A DNA stretch of 64,000 nucleotides from Parapedobacter pyrenivorans_A (GCF_041925275.1 NZ_JBHEUZ010000003.1:186001-250000); one strand, 5' to 3'; shown: positions 34,703-43,565, counted from the first letter of the stretch. The notes: a model not told the origin generated them from the sequence alone. A program made the numbers and translations.

Positions 34703-35266
34703 TTACTTTTCAATGACAATACCGTATTTACCGAGCAGCCCCGCGATACCCGAAACCGAAAACCGTGCTTTTCTAATACGATTGGTTTCTGGATCAATGG
34801 CAAAGTTGTAAGAGGTGCGTAAATCAGCTTTTTCAAGCACGGTACTGTCAAAAACGGCATTCATCAGGTTGCAATCATCAAATACGGCACTGGTCAGGTC
34901 AGCTTCCGCGAAGTCGGCTTCTTGCAACTGCGAATCTTTGAAAATGGTCATCTTTATTTTCGTTTTATAAAATGAGGAATGGTCCAATTGGCAACCATCG
35001 AAAGAAAACGAAAGACCGAACGGGTTACAGTTATCAAACCGGAGGCCAAGCATTTTACAGTCTTTGAATTGAACATCACGGAATGCCGTTCCACTGAGTT
35101 TTGCCAAACTGAGATTGCACTCGTTGAATGTACATTCCACAAATTTAAACGCCGAAAGGTCGTGCTCGGCAAAGTCGCAACTGTTGAAAATGCAATTGTC
35201 GTACTCACCACTTTGCAGCGCGGCATTCCGGTCAAACGTCTGGTCCTGTATATATGTGTCTTGCAT
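34703..35266 (-). CDS. Pentapeptide-repeat protein, Qnr-like architecture
   Basis: A 187-residue protein made mostly of A(D/N)LxX repeats (YDNCIFNSCDFAEHDLSAFK; LQEADFAEADLTSAVFDDCN), which fold as a right-handed quadrilateral beta-helix. A short break near the middle (CNPFGLSFSFDGC) and a C-terminal capping segment (NRIRKARFSVSGIAGLLGKY) recall Qnr/MfpA proteins, which mimic DNA and protect gyrase from quinolones. Similarity in layout does not prove that function. It lies 36 bp after a methyltransferase gene in the same direction. Confidence 0.8.
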   Translation of the reverse strand: MQDTYIQDQTFDRNAALQSGEYDNCIFNSCDFAEHDLSAFKFVECTFNECNLSLAKLSGTAFRDVQFKDCKMLGLRFDNCNPFGLSFSFDGCQLDHSSFYKTKIKMTIFKDSQLQEADFAEADLTSAVFDDCNLMNAVFDSTVLEKADLRTSYNFAIDPETNRIRKARFSVSGIAGLLGKYGIVIEK

Positions 35267-35286
35267 CTAGCTGTTCCGTTGAAATT

Positions 35287-36003
35287 TTATTTTATGCCTC
35301 CAAAAGCCCCGAAGCACATATTCTTGTGCAATATTTCTACCTCGCTAAAGCCAACTTCTTTCATCAGATCCAGTTGGTAGTTGATAGACCGAGGTGAATC
35401 TTCTTTGGCCACATAGTCCAGCACGTGTTGACGATATTCCTTTCCGCCCAGCCCTTCCAGGTAGTCGCCGTACCGTTCCCACGTATAGTCGTTTAGCACG
35501 CCGGTATTTTGTGCGATTAGGTCGGCTATCATCAGGCAGCCTCCCGGCCGCAGTAACCTAAAAAGTTTCTGAAAGGTCACTTTCCAGTCGTTGTCATCCC
35601 TTAAATGATGCAAAACAGCGCCTGCCAGCATGATGTCGAAATGATTTTCGGCCAGCTCCACCTCCCTGACATCACCCTGTAAAACAGTCACTTTACCAAT
35701 TGTCTGCGGCGACACCCTCTCCCAAGCCTTATCCAGCATTGGCTTACTTAGATCAACCAGCGTACAATTTAGGTCGGGCATCTTTGAAAGCATGGTCAAC
35801 GAATAGTTACCCGCCCCACAACCGATATCCAGTAAATTTTCAGCCTCAGGAACAATCCGCTTCGCGGCTTCCGTAATAAGTTCCAGGGAAATTTTGGCAT
35901 CTATTGTTGAACGTTGGCCGGTATCCAAGTTGGAAAATCGTTCCACATCATTGTCAAACCGCGTTTTAATCTCTTCTATCGTTGATTTATTCATTCGATT
36001 CAT
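35287..36003 (-). CDS. Class I SAM-dependent methyltransferase
   Basis: A 238-residue Rossmann-fold methylase. Motif I is LLDIGCGAGNYSL, motif II region has CTLVDLSKPMLD, and FDIMLAGAVLHHL is the post-motif helix. The target is unknown; small-molecule methylation is more likely than nucleic acid methylation. The Met at 35994 is an alternative start. It follows another methyltransferase by 20 bp and may be co-transcribed. Confidence 0.85.
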   Translation of the reverse strand: MNRMNKSTIEEIKTRFDNDVERFSNLDTGQRSTIDAKISLELITEAAKRIVPEAENLLDIGCGAGNYSLTMLSKMPDLNCTLVDLSKPMLDKAWERVSPQTIGKVTVLQGDVREVELAENHFDIMLAGAVLHHLRDDNDWKVTFQKLFRLLRPGGCLMIADLIAQNTGVLNDYTWERYGDYLEGLGGKEYRQHVLDYVAKEDSPRSINYQLDLMKEVGFSEVEILHKNMCFGAFGGIK

Positions 36004-36023
36004 TGCATGGTCTTTTTAAGCCA

Positions 36024-36833
36024 TCAACTGTTATCCTTCTTCTGTGCAACAAGAGAGTAAACCATGGGGATTTTGTTGTCCAAATGGGCTATTCTATATT
36101 TTCTTGGTTCATATTCAATCGCGTTGTTAAAACAGTTGTAAGGCGAATAATCGAACTCTTCGAATGACGAGATTTCTAGTCCATTGTTCATCAAACTGCC
36201 CACCACTTCGCTCAGGCTGTGATTCCACGTTACATTTTCCAACATGATAGCTGCAGTTTTGTCTGCATATGTTCCACTTTCCGACTGGAGGATAGCTCCC
36301 GAATTGAAATAGCTATACCCGATTTTCTCAAAGTTATCGTCAAACATCCAAACGACCGGATGAAACTCCACAAATACGAACCGACCGCCTGCTTTCAAAT
36401 GCGTTGAGACCACCTTCGCCCACTTTTCCAAGTCGGGCAACCAACCGATGGTCCCATAGCTCGTATAAACAATATCAAATTGCCCGGTTACGTGATTGGG
36501 TAAATCATAGACGTCACAGCAAATGAAATCTGCGGTCGAGTTTGTTTCAGCTGCAAGTTGTTTCGCGCTTTCGATGGCTTTGTCTGACAAATCGACACCG
36601 GTCACTTCTGCCCCCAACCTATTTAACGAAATTGTATCCTGTCCAAAATGGCATTGCAAATGTAAGATCGTTTTTCCGTTGACATCGCCAAGCAACGCCA
36701 GCTCAATATCATTTAAAGAAGTTTTACCTTTAATGAAACCCGCCACATCATAAAATTCCGATTTCAGATGTGAGTCAGTCCTGCTGTTCCAGGATTGGCG
36801 GTTTATTGCCAGATAGTTCGATTCTATGCTCAT
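36024..36833 (-). CDS. Class I SAM-dependent methyltransferase
   Basis: A 269-residue methylase starting MSIESNYLAINRQSWNSRTD at 36833, a typical N-terminus for this subgroup; a longer frame to 36893 overlaps the GNAT gene and is rejected. Motif I is TILHLQCHFGQDTISL and motif II has VTGVDLSDKAIESAK. Substrate unknown. It is the first of two adjacent methylase genes, which share only the fold. Confidence 0.85.
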   Translation of the reverse strand: MSIESNYLAINRQSWNSRTDSHLKSEFYDVAGFIKGKTSLNDIELALLGDVNGKTILHLQCHFGQDTISLNRLGAEVTGVDLSDKAIESAKQLAAETNSTADFICCDVYDLPNHVTGQFDIVYTSYGTIGWLPDLEKWAKVVSTHLKAGGRFVFVEFHPVVWMFDDNFEKIGYSYFNSGAILQSESGTYADKTAAIMLENVTWNHSLSEVVGSLMNNGLEISSFEEFDYSPYNCFNNAIEYEPRKYRIAHLDNKIPMVYSLVAQKKDNS

Positions 36834-36876
36834 TTCCTGATGGTTTTGTCGTATTAAAAAAAACAGTGATTCGCCT

Positions 36877-37401
36877 CTAGCCATTAAACTCATGCGGGTA
36901 TTCCACTACTCCGCTCACATTGGTCAACGCGCCTTCAGCCAGTTCGATGGCCATGCAATTTTCGACAGGAACATCAAATGGCAGCATGATGCCAAATTTA
37001 CCGGCGGGCTCGTAGCCAAACCGTGGGTAGTAATTTTCATGCCCCAGCAGAACCACAGACCCGAAACCCAATTCGGTTGCTTTTACGTGGGCAGCTTCGA
37101 TCAGTCGACCACCTATTCCTTTCCCCTGATGTGCGGGTAAAACCGCAACCGGGGCCAACGCCAGCGACGTGGTGTTGGCATGCTCATTTACAATCCGGAT
37201 CTTGGTGAGCAAGATATACCCCACTACCTCCCCATACAGCTCGGCTACCAGTGCCAGTTCTGGCACAAATGCAGCTGATTTTCTTAAGCGTTCTACCAGC
37301 AATTGCTCTTGATGGTCGCTGTGTTCTTCGTTTTCAAAAGCCTTTTCGACAACGTTAAAGACAGCTTCGTAGTCGCTGGCGTCTTCCCTTCTGATATTCA
37401 T
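36877..37401 (-). CDS. GNAT-family N-acetyltransferase
   Basis: A 174-residue acetyltransferase. The acetyl-CoA loop is QGKGIGGRLIEAA after LALAPVAVLPAH, and GSVVLLGHENYYPRFGYEPA is the usual C-terminal half of the YhbS-like group. Substrate unknown. It is 43 bp upstream of the methyltransferase pair and reads the same way. Confidence 0.87.
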   Translation of the reverse strand: MNIRREDASDYEAVFNVVEKAFENEEHSDHQEQLLVERLRKSAAFVPELALVAELYGEVVGYILLTKIRIVNEHANTTSLALAPVAVLPAHQGKGIGGRLIEAAHVKATELGFGSVVLLGHENYYPRFGYEPAGKFGIMLPFDVPVENCMAIELAEGALTNVSGVVEYPHEFNG

Positions 37402-37538
37402 GCATATTTGTCAATTACCTATCGTCATTCCGCTTTATACCTCATCTCGCCATTGATGTATAAAGCCAATACTTTTCTGCCAATGGCTAAATTTATAAAA
37501 AAAGCCAATGCTTATACAATGTTGTATCCCATTTTACG

Positions 37539-38121
37539 CTATCTGAATTGTTTCGGTTTCAGTTTTCTACTTGCATTTTCTGCTATCTCAACAATTCTTT
37601 TTTGTCTGGTTTCAGGTCTTCTAGCAAGAACAACCCAACTTAATAGGATTTTCCTTGCTGATTTACTTAAACGCTGGTAATATTCGAAGGAGCCAGCTCT
37701 CTTGTCAAATTCTTTTCTCAAATCTTCTGGAACAACAAGCGCTTCTGCTTCATCTAAAATAGACCAAGATCCATTTTTCTTAGCAATCTCAACAGACTTA
37801 TAACCAGCTTTTTGCATAAGGCCATTTGAAATTAAGTGATCTACTTTATCCTTATTTATTTTTGACCATATGCTATTAGGCTTTCTTTTAGTGAAATATT
37901 GTATATACCTTTCTTCATCAATCGTCTTTCTAGTGCTATCTATCCACCCAAAGCAAAGCGCCTCATCAACGGCTTCACTCCAACTTACGGAAGCATTGTT
38001 GGTTGACGACTTAGAATAAATAAGCCAAACAGACTGTTTTGAACAATGGTTTTTTTCTAACCAGTTTCGCCAATCTGTTCTACTTTTAGGGCAGTATGTT
38101 TCTATTTCCCTTTCTACGCAT
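37539..38121 (-). pseudogene. YdeI/OmpD-associated family gene with a broken start
   Basis: Reading the minus strand from 38120, 193 codons run in frame to the TAG at 37539 and give a full-length YdeI-family protein (ETYCPKSRTDWRNWL; WSEAVDEALCFGWIDS; YIQYFTKRKPNSIW; then DLRKEFDKRAGSFEYYQRLS). The only ATG at the expected place, 38121, is in a different frame. In the correct frame a TAA overlaps that ATG (TAATG), so a one-base shift within the first few codons seems to have disabled it. A shorter 92-residue product could start at the internal ATG at 37817. It is AT-rich and possibly acquired. A sequencing error would be the trivial explanation. Confidence 0.75.
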
Positions 38122-38324
38122 TATATTCGGTCTAACCATTTTAAAATCGCTTGATTTGTTTCAATTGGAAGTTCTTATTGAATAGACCAAATCATAATAG
38201 GCTTTGGAAATTCGGGCGGATAAATTCAGTGCTAATTACATTTTCCATCTGTTTTGCTTAAAAGCCAATACGATGCAAACGTAAGCCTGTTCGGTGACAA
38301 TCCTTTGTCAAGGGTCAACATGAA

Positions 38325-38540
38325 TTAATGATAGTTGCCAAAAATACGCTTGCGAAGTCGTATTGTGAGGCGCAAAATTTTCGAATTATTTAGGGTTTGG
38401 ATTGTTTCAACAACCAAGTAATCTGCTTCTTGGCCAAGCACCGCTTCTGCGCTTCTGTACACATCTTCTGAATCGTAAACTAGTCGCGTAGAGGCGTCGA
38501 ACACGGCTACCCAAATTGCGGAAGAATGCGAGGTTTTCAT
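38325..38540 (-). CDS. Small hypothetical protein
   Basis: A 71-residue frame with plausible composition (AIWVAVFDASTRLVYDSEDV then YLVVETIQTLNNSKILRL) and a predicted beta-alpha-beta pattern. I do not recognise it. It sits in an AT-rich spacer between the YdeI remnant and the sugar isomerase terminator. Coding status is uncertain. Confidence 0.4.
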   Translation of the reverse strand: MKTSHSSAIWVAVFDASTRLVYDSEDVYRSAEAVLGQEADYLVVETIQTLNNSKILRLTIRLRKRIFGNYH

Positions 38541-38600
38541 TGGCAGATGGTTTTCAATAGCCCTAAACGTAAGATAAATTGGGGGGGGTAATTACAACAG

Positions 38601-38623
38601 AAAACCGACCCCGATGGGGTCGG
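38601..38623 (-). terminator. Terminator of the sugar isomerase operon
   Basis: On the minus strand a perfect 8-bp stem, CCGACCCC/GGGGTCGG (38605-38623) with a 3-nt loop, is followed by TTTT. It lies 28 bp after the isomerase stop. Confidence 0.85.
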
Positions 38624-38651
38624 CTGTATATTCACGCATCAATTTTGGAGC

Positions 38652-39569
38652 CTAAAGTCCCAAGATAGCATCCACCTGTTTCGATACCTTTTGCAGGTAC
38701 TCGCGATCGCCGTCGCCCAGCTCAACGGTGAGCCACCCGCCTCGGTAATCGATATCTCGGAGTGCCTGCATCACTACCGGCCAGTTATTGTCGCCCGCCA
38801 ACAGGTCAACGCCAAACCCTTTCCATAGCCCCTCGTCGTTCATCTTTCTGCGACTGAATTCCTTGGCGTGGAGCTTCACAATACGCCTGTTGAGTTCGGC
38901 TATCCAATGTTCGGGCCAGCCGTACCGCAAGATGTTCCCGATATCGAAATACCAGCCCACCAAAGGGTGGTTAATCTCGTCCACAAATTGCCGTGCTTCC
39001 ACTGGGCTCAGAATGAAGTTGCTCCACACGTTCTCCAAGCCGATCTTCATCCCGGTCTTTTCGGCATGGGGAATCAACTTCCGCACAGAATCCAGTGCAT
39101 TCCGGTAGGCCACGCCATAGGGAATCTTTTCGTTGACTACGCCCGGCACCACCAGCACCGTGTCGCCACCGAGTACCTTTACATCGGCCAGCGACTTGGC
39201 CACCGAATCGATGGTAAACTGCCGTACTTCTGGATCGGGATCGGATAACGGCTTGCTCCAATGGTCTTTATTGACCACGCTGGGTATCTCGATGCCCGAT
39301 TTCTCCTTGGCTTCAAGTAATTCGTCCAAACCGAAGTCGACCGGACTGTTGAACTCGATCCCGTCGAAACCCAGGTCCTTCACCAGCTTACACTTGTCGA
39401 CCAACGAAAGCTCCTCCTTGATCATGTAAAAGCTGACGCCTTTCTTCAACTTCAATGTGTTTTCCATCGGTTTGGCCATCAGCGGATTGTTGCTACCGAG
39501 CGCGGGGGCCACCACGGCGCCACCCGCCAACAGCGATGCCGATTTTATAAAGTTTTTCCTATCCATCAT
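38652..39569 (-). CDS. Exported sugar phosphate isomerase/epimerase (TIM barrel)
   Basis: A 305-residue xylose-isomerase-like TIM barrel. The N-terminal DRKNFIKSASLLAGGAVVAP looks like a Tat or Sec signal with Arg-Lys in place of the twin Arg. Core segments include LGFDGIEFNSP, IGLENVWSNFILSP (metal-binding Glu), GWYFDIGNILRYG and LTVELGDGD. The ATG at 39569 begins 1 bp after the stop of the upstream oxidoreductase gene, so the two are tightly coupled; the longer frame to 39614 is rejected. Such pairs act on keto-sugars or inositols; the substrate is unknown. Confidence 0.87.
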   Translation of the reverse strand: MMDRKNFIKSASLLAGGAVVAPALGSNNPLMAKPMENTLKLKKGVSFYMIKEELSLVDKCKLVKDLGFDGIEFNSPVDFGLDELLEAKEKSGIEIPSVVNKDHWSKPLSDPDPEVRQFTIDSVAKSLADVKVLGGDTVLVVPGVVNEKIPYGVAYRNALDSVRKLIPHAEKTGMKIGLENVWSNFILSPVEARQFVDEINHPLVGWYFDIGNILRYGWPEHWIAELNRRIVKLHAKEFSRRKMNDEGLWKGFGVDLLAGDNNWPVVMQALRDIDYRGGWLTVELGDGDREYLQKVSKQVDAILGL

Positions 39570-39570
39570 A

Positions 39571-40893
39571 TCAGATCGTCGTTTTTTCGCCGGGGATGGC
39601 GATGGGTAAATCATATTTCATATCCCACGATACATTGCCGGGGAAAAGCACCTCATTGGAAGCCAATGCGGCCTCCAATGAAACGGTCTGGCCGGTATAG
39701 CCCGCCATCCGGCCTGCAAGGGCAACGAGGTTCGATTTCACCATCCAGTCACCGTCGTTCATCGGCTTGTTCGCCCTGATGGATGCAAAAAGTTCATCAT
39801 GTTCCTGTTGGTACATACTTCTTGAACTGCTCTCTTTATATGCATTCTCATCTGTGAACTTGGTAGTATCGTCGTATTTCCACGGGTTCTTTCCCGTGAT
39901 GTCATGCCCACCCGTGCGGCAATCCACCACACACCGGCCCTGATCTCCTACCAGTTCTACGGCATAGGCCGGCGCGGTATCGTTCTGCTGCCGGCAGGAG
40001 AAGTAAGCCTTCGTACCGTCGTCGTACTGGTACACCATGGCAAAATGGTCGTACACGTTGCCAAACTTGGGGTCCACCCGCTTCTGTCGGCCGCCGCTGC
40101 CCGTTACGCTCACCGGTAGCTTATCACCCAGCGCCCATTGCATCATATCTAGACTATGGATGGCCTGCTCGATGATGTGGTCGCCCGAAATCCAATTGTA
40201 ATACAACCAGTTGCGCAGCTGGTATTCGAAGTCCGTCCACTGGGGCTGCCGCTCTTTGTGCCACAGTTCACCGGTGTTGTAGCTGCATTCGGCAGTGAGT
40301 ACCCGGCCGATCTGGCCGTCGAGCACACGGCCGAAGGTCTCGCGTTTGGGAGCATGGTAACGCCAGCAGAACCCCGATACCAGCGACAGGTTCTTGGCCT
40401 TCGCCTGGTTCGCAGCCGCGATGACCCGGCGCATGCCCGGGCCGTCAACGGCAAACGGCTTTTCGCAGAAAATATGCTTACCGGCATTTACGGCAGCCTC
40501 CAGGTGGTCCGCACGGAAGGCCGGTGGCGCTGCCAGCAGCACCACGTCCACGTCGAGATCGACCAATTGCTGGTAGGCATCCAGCCCCACCAGTTGACGC
40601 CGCCCGGGGACCTTCACCTTGTTGCCGAACTGCTCTTTCAACGCTGTAAGCGACTGCTCCAGCTGGTCCTCAAACGCATCGGCCATCGCATAAAGGATTA
40701 CGTTGGGGTCGGCATTGAGCGCTTCCATGGCCGCGGCGGTGCCCCGGCCACCGCAACCAATAAGGCCCACCTTCAAGGTGTTTGAGTTGAGTGACCAGAT
40801 GGAATTGGATCCAAGCGCGTAATCAGCGGCAACCGCGCCGGCGATGGTCGTCAATCCTGCTGTTTTTAAAAACCGTCTTCTTGAATAGTTCAT
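39571..40893 (-). CDS. Tat-exported Gfo/Idh/MocA family oxidoreductase
   Basis: A 440-residue dehydrogenase-like protein with a clear twin-arginine signal (SRRRFLKTAG, then a hydrophobic stretch) and a Rossmann motif GLIGCGGRGTAAAMEA. HIFCEKPFA carries the conserved EKP lysine. The large C-terminal domain (SGDHIIEQAIHSLDMMQWAL) holds the conserved His. Folding with bound cofactor before export fits Tat use. It is first in a two-gene operon with the TIM-barrel isomerase, pointing to periplasmic sugar oxidation/isomerisation. Gene pairs of this kind are common in Bacteroidota. Confidence 0.92.
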   Translation of the reverse strand: MNYSRRRFLKTAGLTTIAGAVAADYALGSNSIWSLNSNTLKVGLIGCGGRGTAAAMEALNADPNVILYAMADAFEDQLEQSLTALKEQFGNKVKVPGRRQLVGLDAYQQLVDLDVDVVLLAAPPAFRADHLEAAVNAGKHIFCEKPFAVDGPGMRRVIAAANQAKAKNLSLVSGFCWRYHAPKRETFGRVLDGQIGRVLTAECSYNTGELWHKERQPQWTDFEYQLRNWLYYNWISGDHIIEQAIHSLDMMQWALGDKLPVSVTGSGGRQKRVDPKFGNVYDHFAMVYQYDDGTKAYFSCRQQNDTAPAYAVELVGDQGRCVVDCRTGGHDITGKNPWKYDDTTKFTDENAYKESSSRSMYQQEHDELFASIRANKPMNDGDWMVKSNLVALAGRMAGYTGQTVSLEAALASNEVLFPGNVSWDMKYDLPIAIPGEKTTI

Positions 40894-40907
40894 TATGAAT
40901 AATTAAA

Positions 40908-40935
40908 TAGATAATTGATTATTGGTTAGTTGCTA
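40908..40935. repeat. Short heptad array (TTGRTTA-like, about 4 units)
   Basis: Four consecutive 7-mers (TAGATAA, TTGATTA, TTGGTTA, GTTGCTA) share a TTGnTTA pattern. They lie 15 bp upstream of the exported oxidoreductase start. This is the weakest of the heptad arrays and could be chance in AT-rich sequence. Confidence 0.45.
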
Positions 40936-41029
40936 ACCATTGGCACAACCACAAATATTAAAAAAATAAAACTGGACGACAAGGACAAAACGGCATAAAC
41001 CTATTTTGGAGCTTAATCAATCGGTTGTT

Positions 41030-42307
41030 CTATTTATTGCCCCGCTGTGCCGGCACGTATTTCCGGTTGATGTGCTGCCAGATATACGCCATGAACCCTA
41101 CGGCAACAAGCGCTCCGGCCACACCCTGCAAAAGCAACGTGTAATGGATACCCCAGGCACTGGCCATAGCCCCCACCAACAGGCTCCCCAGCGGGAATAT
41201 TCCCTGGAAAGCCATGATATAATAGCTGATGGCCCGCGCGCGGTAGGCCGGCATGGCGTGGGTTTGTATGTAGGTATTGATGCTCGAATTCTGCACCATC
41301 ATGCCCATAGCAGCTAACAGTGTACTTAGTAACGCCAGCGGTAACCACGAGGCAAAGGAAAGGGCAAGAATGCCCGCGGCCAATAAGCCCGAAGCTTTCA
41401 TTACCCGGAATCGCAGGTTGGTGCCCATGCGCGTTTTGGCCATGTAAATGGCACCGACCATGGCCCCCAGCCCGGCAGCACTCTCAAACCAGCTGAAGGT
41501 GGTGGCATCGCCATTGAACATCTCGCGCGCAATGACGGGCAGAAGCGTGGTGTAGGGTATCACCAGCAGGCTGGATGCAGTGAGCAGCATGATTAACGAC
41601 GACAGGTGCGGCGAGTGCCGCAGGTAGCTGAAGCCTTCCTTAAGACCTTGCCACGTACTCTCCTTACGTGCAATGGCCCGCTGCGGTTTCAACTGCATGA
41701 GCAGCAACGACCCGATAACTGCGAAGAAGCTGATGAAATTGATGCCGAAGCACACCGCTTCGCCATACGTGCTAAGCAAGATGCCGCCCAAAGCCGGCCC
41801 CAACATGCGTGCGGCATTGAAGGCCGACGAGTTGAGCGCAATGGCATTGGGCAGGTCGGCCTTGTTATCTACCAGTTCGACCATGAGCGACTGCCGTGCA
41901 GTTACATCGAACGTATTGATGACGCCCTGCACCAGGCTGAGCGCGCCGATCCACCACACATTGTAATAGCCGAGAAAAACCATTGTAGCGAGTGCCCCGG
42001 CTTGGAGCATCAAACCGATTTGGGTAAGCAATACGATGCGGTATTTCTGGTGCTTATCTACGAAACTCCCGATAAAAGGCGATAAAACCAACGAAGGAAT
42101 CAGCGACACGAACGAAATAACACCCAGCACCAATGCCGATTCGGTAAGGCGGTAAACCAGCCAGCTCACCGCAATGCGTTGCATCCATGTACCCATCAGG
42201 GATATGGCTTGGCCGGTGAAGTGGAGCCGGTAATTGCGATGCGTGAGTGCCCGGAAGATGTTCACCCTACGATTCGCGCAAAAGTCATACCTATAATTTT
42301 TCGTCAT
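41030..42307 (-). CDS. MFS transporter (EntS/MFS_3-like)
   Basis: A 425-residue integral membrane carrier with about 12 hydrophobic helices. FRALTHRNYRLHFTGQAISLMGTWMQ is the conserved start of the MFS_3 group, and FIGSFVDKHQKYRIVLLTQ holds the cytoplasmic loop 2-3 motif. Related proteins export siderophores, drugs or other small molecules. No biosynthetic genes are nearby, so the cargo is unknown. Confidence 0.9.
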   Translation of the reverse strand: MTKNYRYDFCANRRVNIFRALTHRNYRLHFTGQAISLMGTWMQRIAVSWLVYRLTESALVLGVISFVSLIPSLVLSPFIGSFVDKHQKYRIVLLTQIGLMLQAGALATMVFLGYYNVWWIGALSLVQGVINTFDVTARQSLMVELVDNKADLPNAIALNSSAFNAARMLGPALGGILLSTYGEAVCFGINFISFFAVIGSLLLMQLKPQRAIARKESTWQGLKEGFSYLRHSPHLSSLIMLLTASSLLVIPYTTLLPVIAREMFNGDATTFSWFESAAGLGAMVGAIYMAKTRMGTNLRFRVMKASGLLAAGILALSFASWLPLALLSTLLAAMGMMVQNSSINTYIQTHAMPAYRARAISYYIMAFQGIFPLGSLLVGAMASAWGIHYTLLLQGVAGALVAVGFMAYIWQHINRKYVPAQRGNK

Positions 42308-42391
42308 CCGGGTTATTATCGTTAATTTTACAGGCTGTATATTAACATTTATAGCTGTTTACAAATACATCATTTTATATCATTCAAAAAC

Positions 42392-43051
42392 ATGAAGTTT
42401 TTTATTGACACCGCCAATCTGCAACAGATTAAAGAAGCCCAAGACCTGGGCGTGCTGGATGGCGTAACCACCAATCCGAGTTTGATGGCCAAAGAAGGCA
42501 TCACGGGCGAACAGAATATCATCAACCACTACAAAGCCATCTGCGAAATCGTCGAAGGCGATGTGAGCGCGGAGGTCATATCCACGGATTACGACAATAT
42601 CATCAAAGAGGGCGAGGCACTCGCCAAACTCCATGACCGCATCGTGGTGAAGGTGCCCATGATCAAGGAAGGTGTAAAAGCCATCAAATATTTCAGCAGC
42701 AACGGCATCAAAACCAACTGCACCCTGGTATTCTCTTCGGGCCAAGCCCTGTTGGCGGCAAAGGCAGGTGCCACTTACGTATCCCCTTTCCTGGGCCGCT
42801 TGGACGATATTTCGACCGATGGACTGGCATTGATTGAGGATATTCGGTTGATCTATGACAATTACGGTTACGAAACACAGATATTGGCCGCTTCCATCCG
42901 CCACGTGATGCACATCGTGGAGTGCGCCAAAATCGGCGCCGATGTGATGACCGGCCCGCTGTCAGCCATATTGGGACTGCTCAAGCACCCGCTTACCGAT
43001 AACGGACTTGCACAGTTCTTGGCCGACCACGCCAAGGCTGCAGGCAAATAA
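42392..43051 (+). CDS. fsa: Transaldolase-like fructose-6-phosphate aldolase
   Basis: A 219-residue TIM-barrel aldolase of the TalC/FSA branch. Lys87 in DRIVVKVPM is the Schiff-base lysine (Lys85 in E. coli FsaA). DGVTTNPSLMAKEG, FSSGQALLAAKAGATYVSPF and GRLDDI are conserved. It may act as a transaldolase in the pentose phosphate pathway or as a fructose-6-phosphate aldolase; sequence alone does not decide. A terminator follows at 43061. Confidence 0.9.
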   Translation: MKFFIDTANLQQIKEAQDLGVLDGVTTNPSLMAKEGITGEQNIINHYKAICEIVEGDVSAEVISTDYDNIIKEGEALAKLHDRIVVKVPMIKEGVKAIKYFSSNGIKTNCTLVFSSGQALLAAKAGATYVSPFLGRLDDISTDGLALIEDIRLIYDNYGYETQILAASIRHVMHIVECAKIGADVMTGPLSAILGLLKHPLTDNGLAQFLADHAKAAGK

Positions 43052-43060
43052 ATGCTTTTG

Positions 43061-43089
43061 AGGCCCATACAAATACGTGTGGGCCTTTT
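43061..43089 (+). terminator. Terminator after fsa
   Basis: A 10-bp stem, AGGCCCATAC (43061-43070) with GTGTGGGCCT (43077-43086, one G-T pair), and a 6-nt loop, followed by a T run. It overlaps the earliest possible start of the following Fur-family frame. Confidence 0.85.
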
Positions 43090-43103
43090 CATCCGATACA
43101 CGA

Positions 43104-43565
43104 TTGACTGCCATCGCACATACACAGGAACAGGAAGCCAACGAGCGTTTCGCCCCGCTATTGCGCCGCAACAAGCTCAAGGTAACGCAGCCCCGCCTAC
43201 GGGTATTGCAAATTGTCTCTGAAAAGGAAACCGCCATTTCCCAACCCGATCTGGAGAAACTCCTCGGCGACTCGGTGGACCGGGTAACGCTTTACCGGGT
43301 ATTGGCCACTTTTGAGGAGAAGGGCATCCTCCACAAAATATTCGACCTGCACGGCACGGCAACCTACGCCCTTTGCTCAACGGATTGCGACGAACATCAC
43401 CACCATGATGAGCATGTGCATTTCATCTGCTCGGCATGCAACCGCATCTACTGCTTAGAAGATTTCAAGATGCCCAAAATCAACCTGCCCGAAGGCTACC
43501 AGCTTCAGTCTATAGGCGTCAATGCCGTGGGGCTCTGTGCGCAGTGCAGGGTCCGGAAGGTATAA
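43104..43565 (+). CDS. Fur-family transcriptional repressor
   Basis: A 153-residue metal-responsive repressor. The winged helix is VTQPRLRVLQIVSEKETAIS with VTLYRVLATFEEKGILHKI. Metal sites are CSTDCDEHHHHDEHVHF, FICSACNRIYC and a C-terminal CAQC pair. The frame opens at a GTG (43077) that lies inside the fsa terminator stem, so I prefer the TTG at 43104; no ATG is available. Iron, zinc or peroxide sensing cannot be told apart here. Confidence 0.85.
   Translation: MTAIAHTQEQEANERFAPLLRRNKLKVTQPRLRVLQIVSEKETAISQPDLEKLLGDSVDRVTLYRVLATFEEKGILHKIFDLHGTATYALCSTDCDEHHHHDEHVHFICSACNRIYCLEDFKMPKINLPEGYQLQSIGVNAVGLCAQCRVRKV

Noticed and set aside
38581..38588. Run of eight G as a phase-variation tract
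   Set aside because: It lies in a spacer, not in a frame or between promoter elements that I can identify.
43077..43103. GTG start of the Fur-family gene
   Set aside because: It lies inside the stem of the fsa terminator, so translation from it is unlikely.
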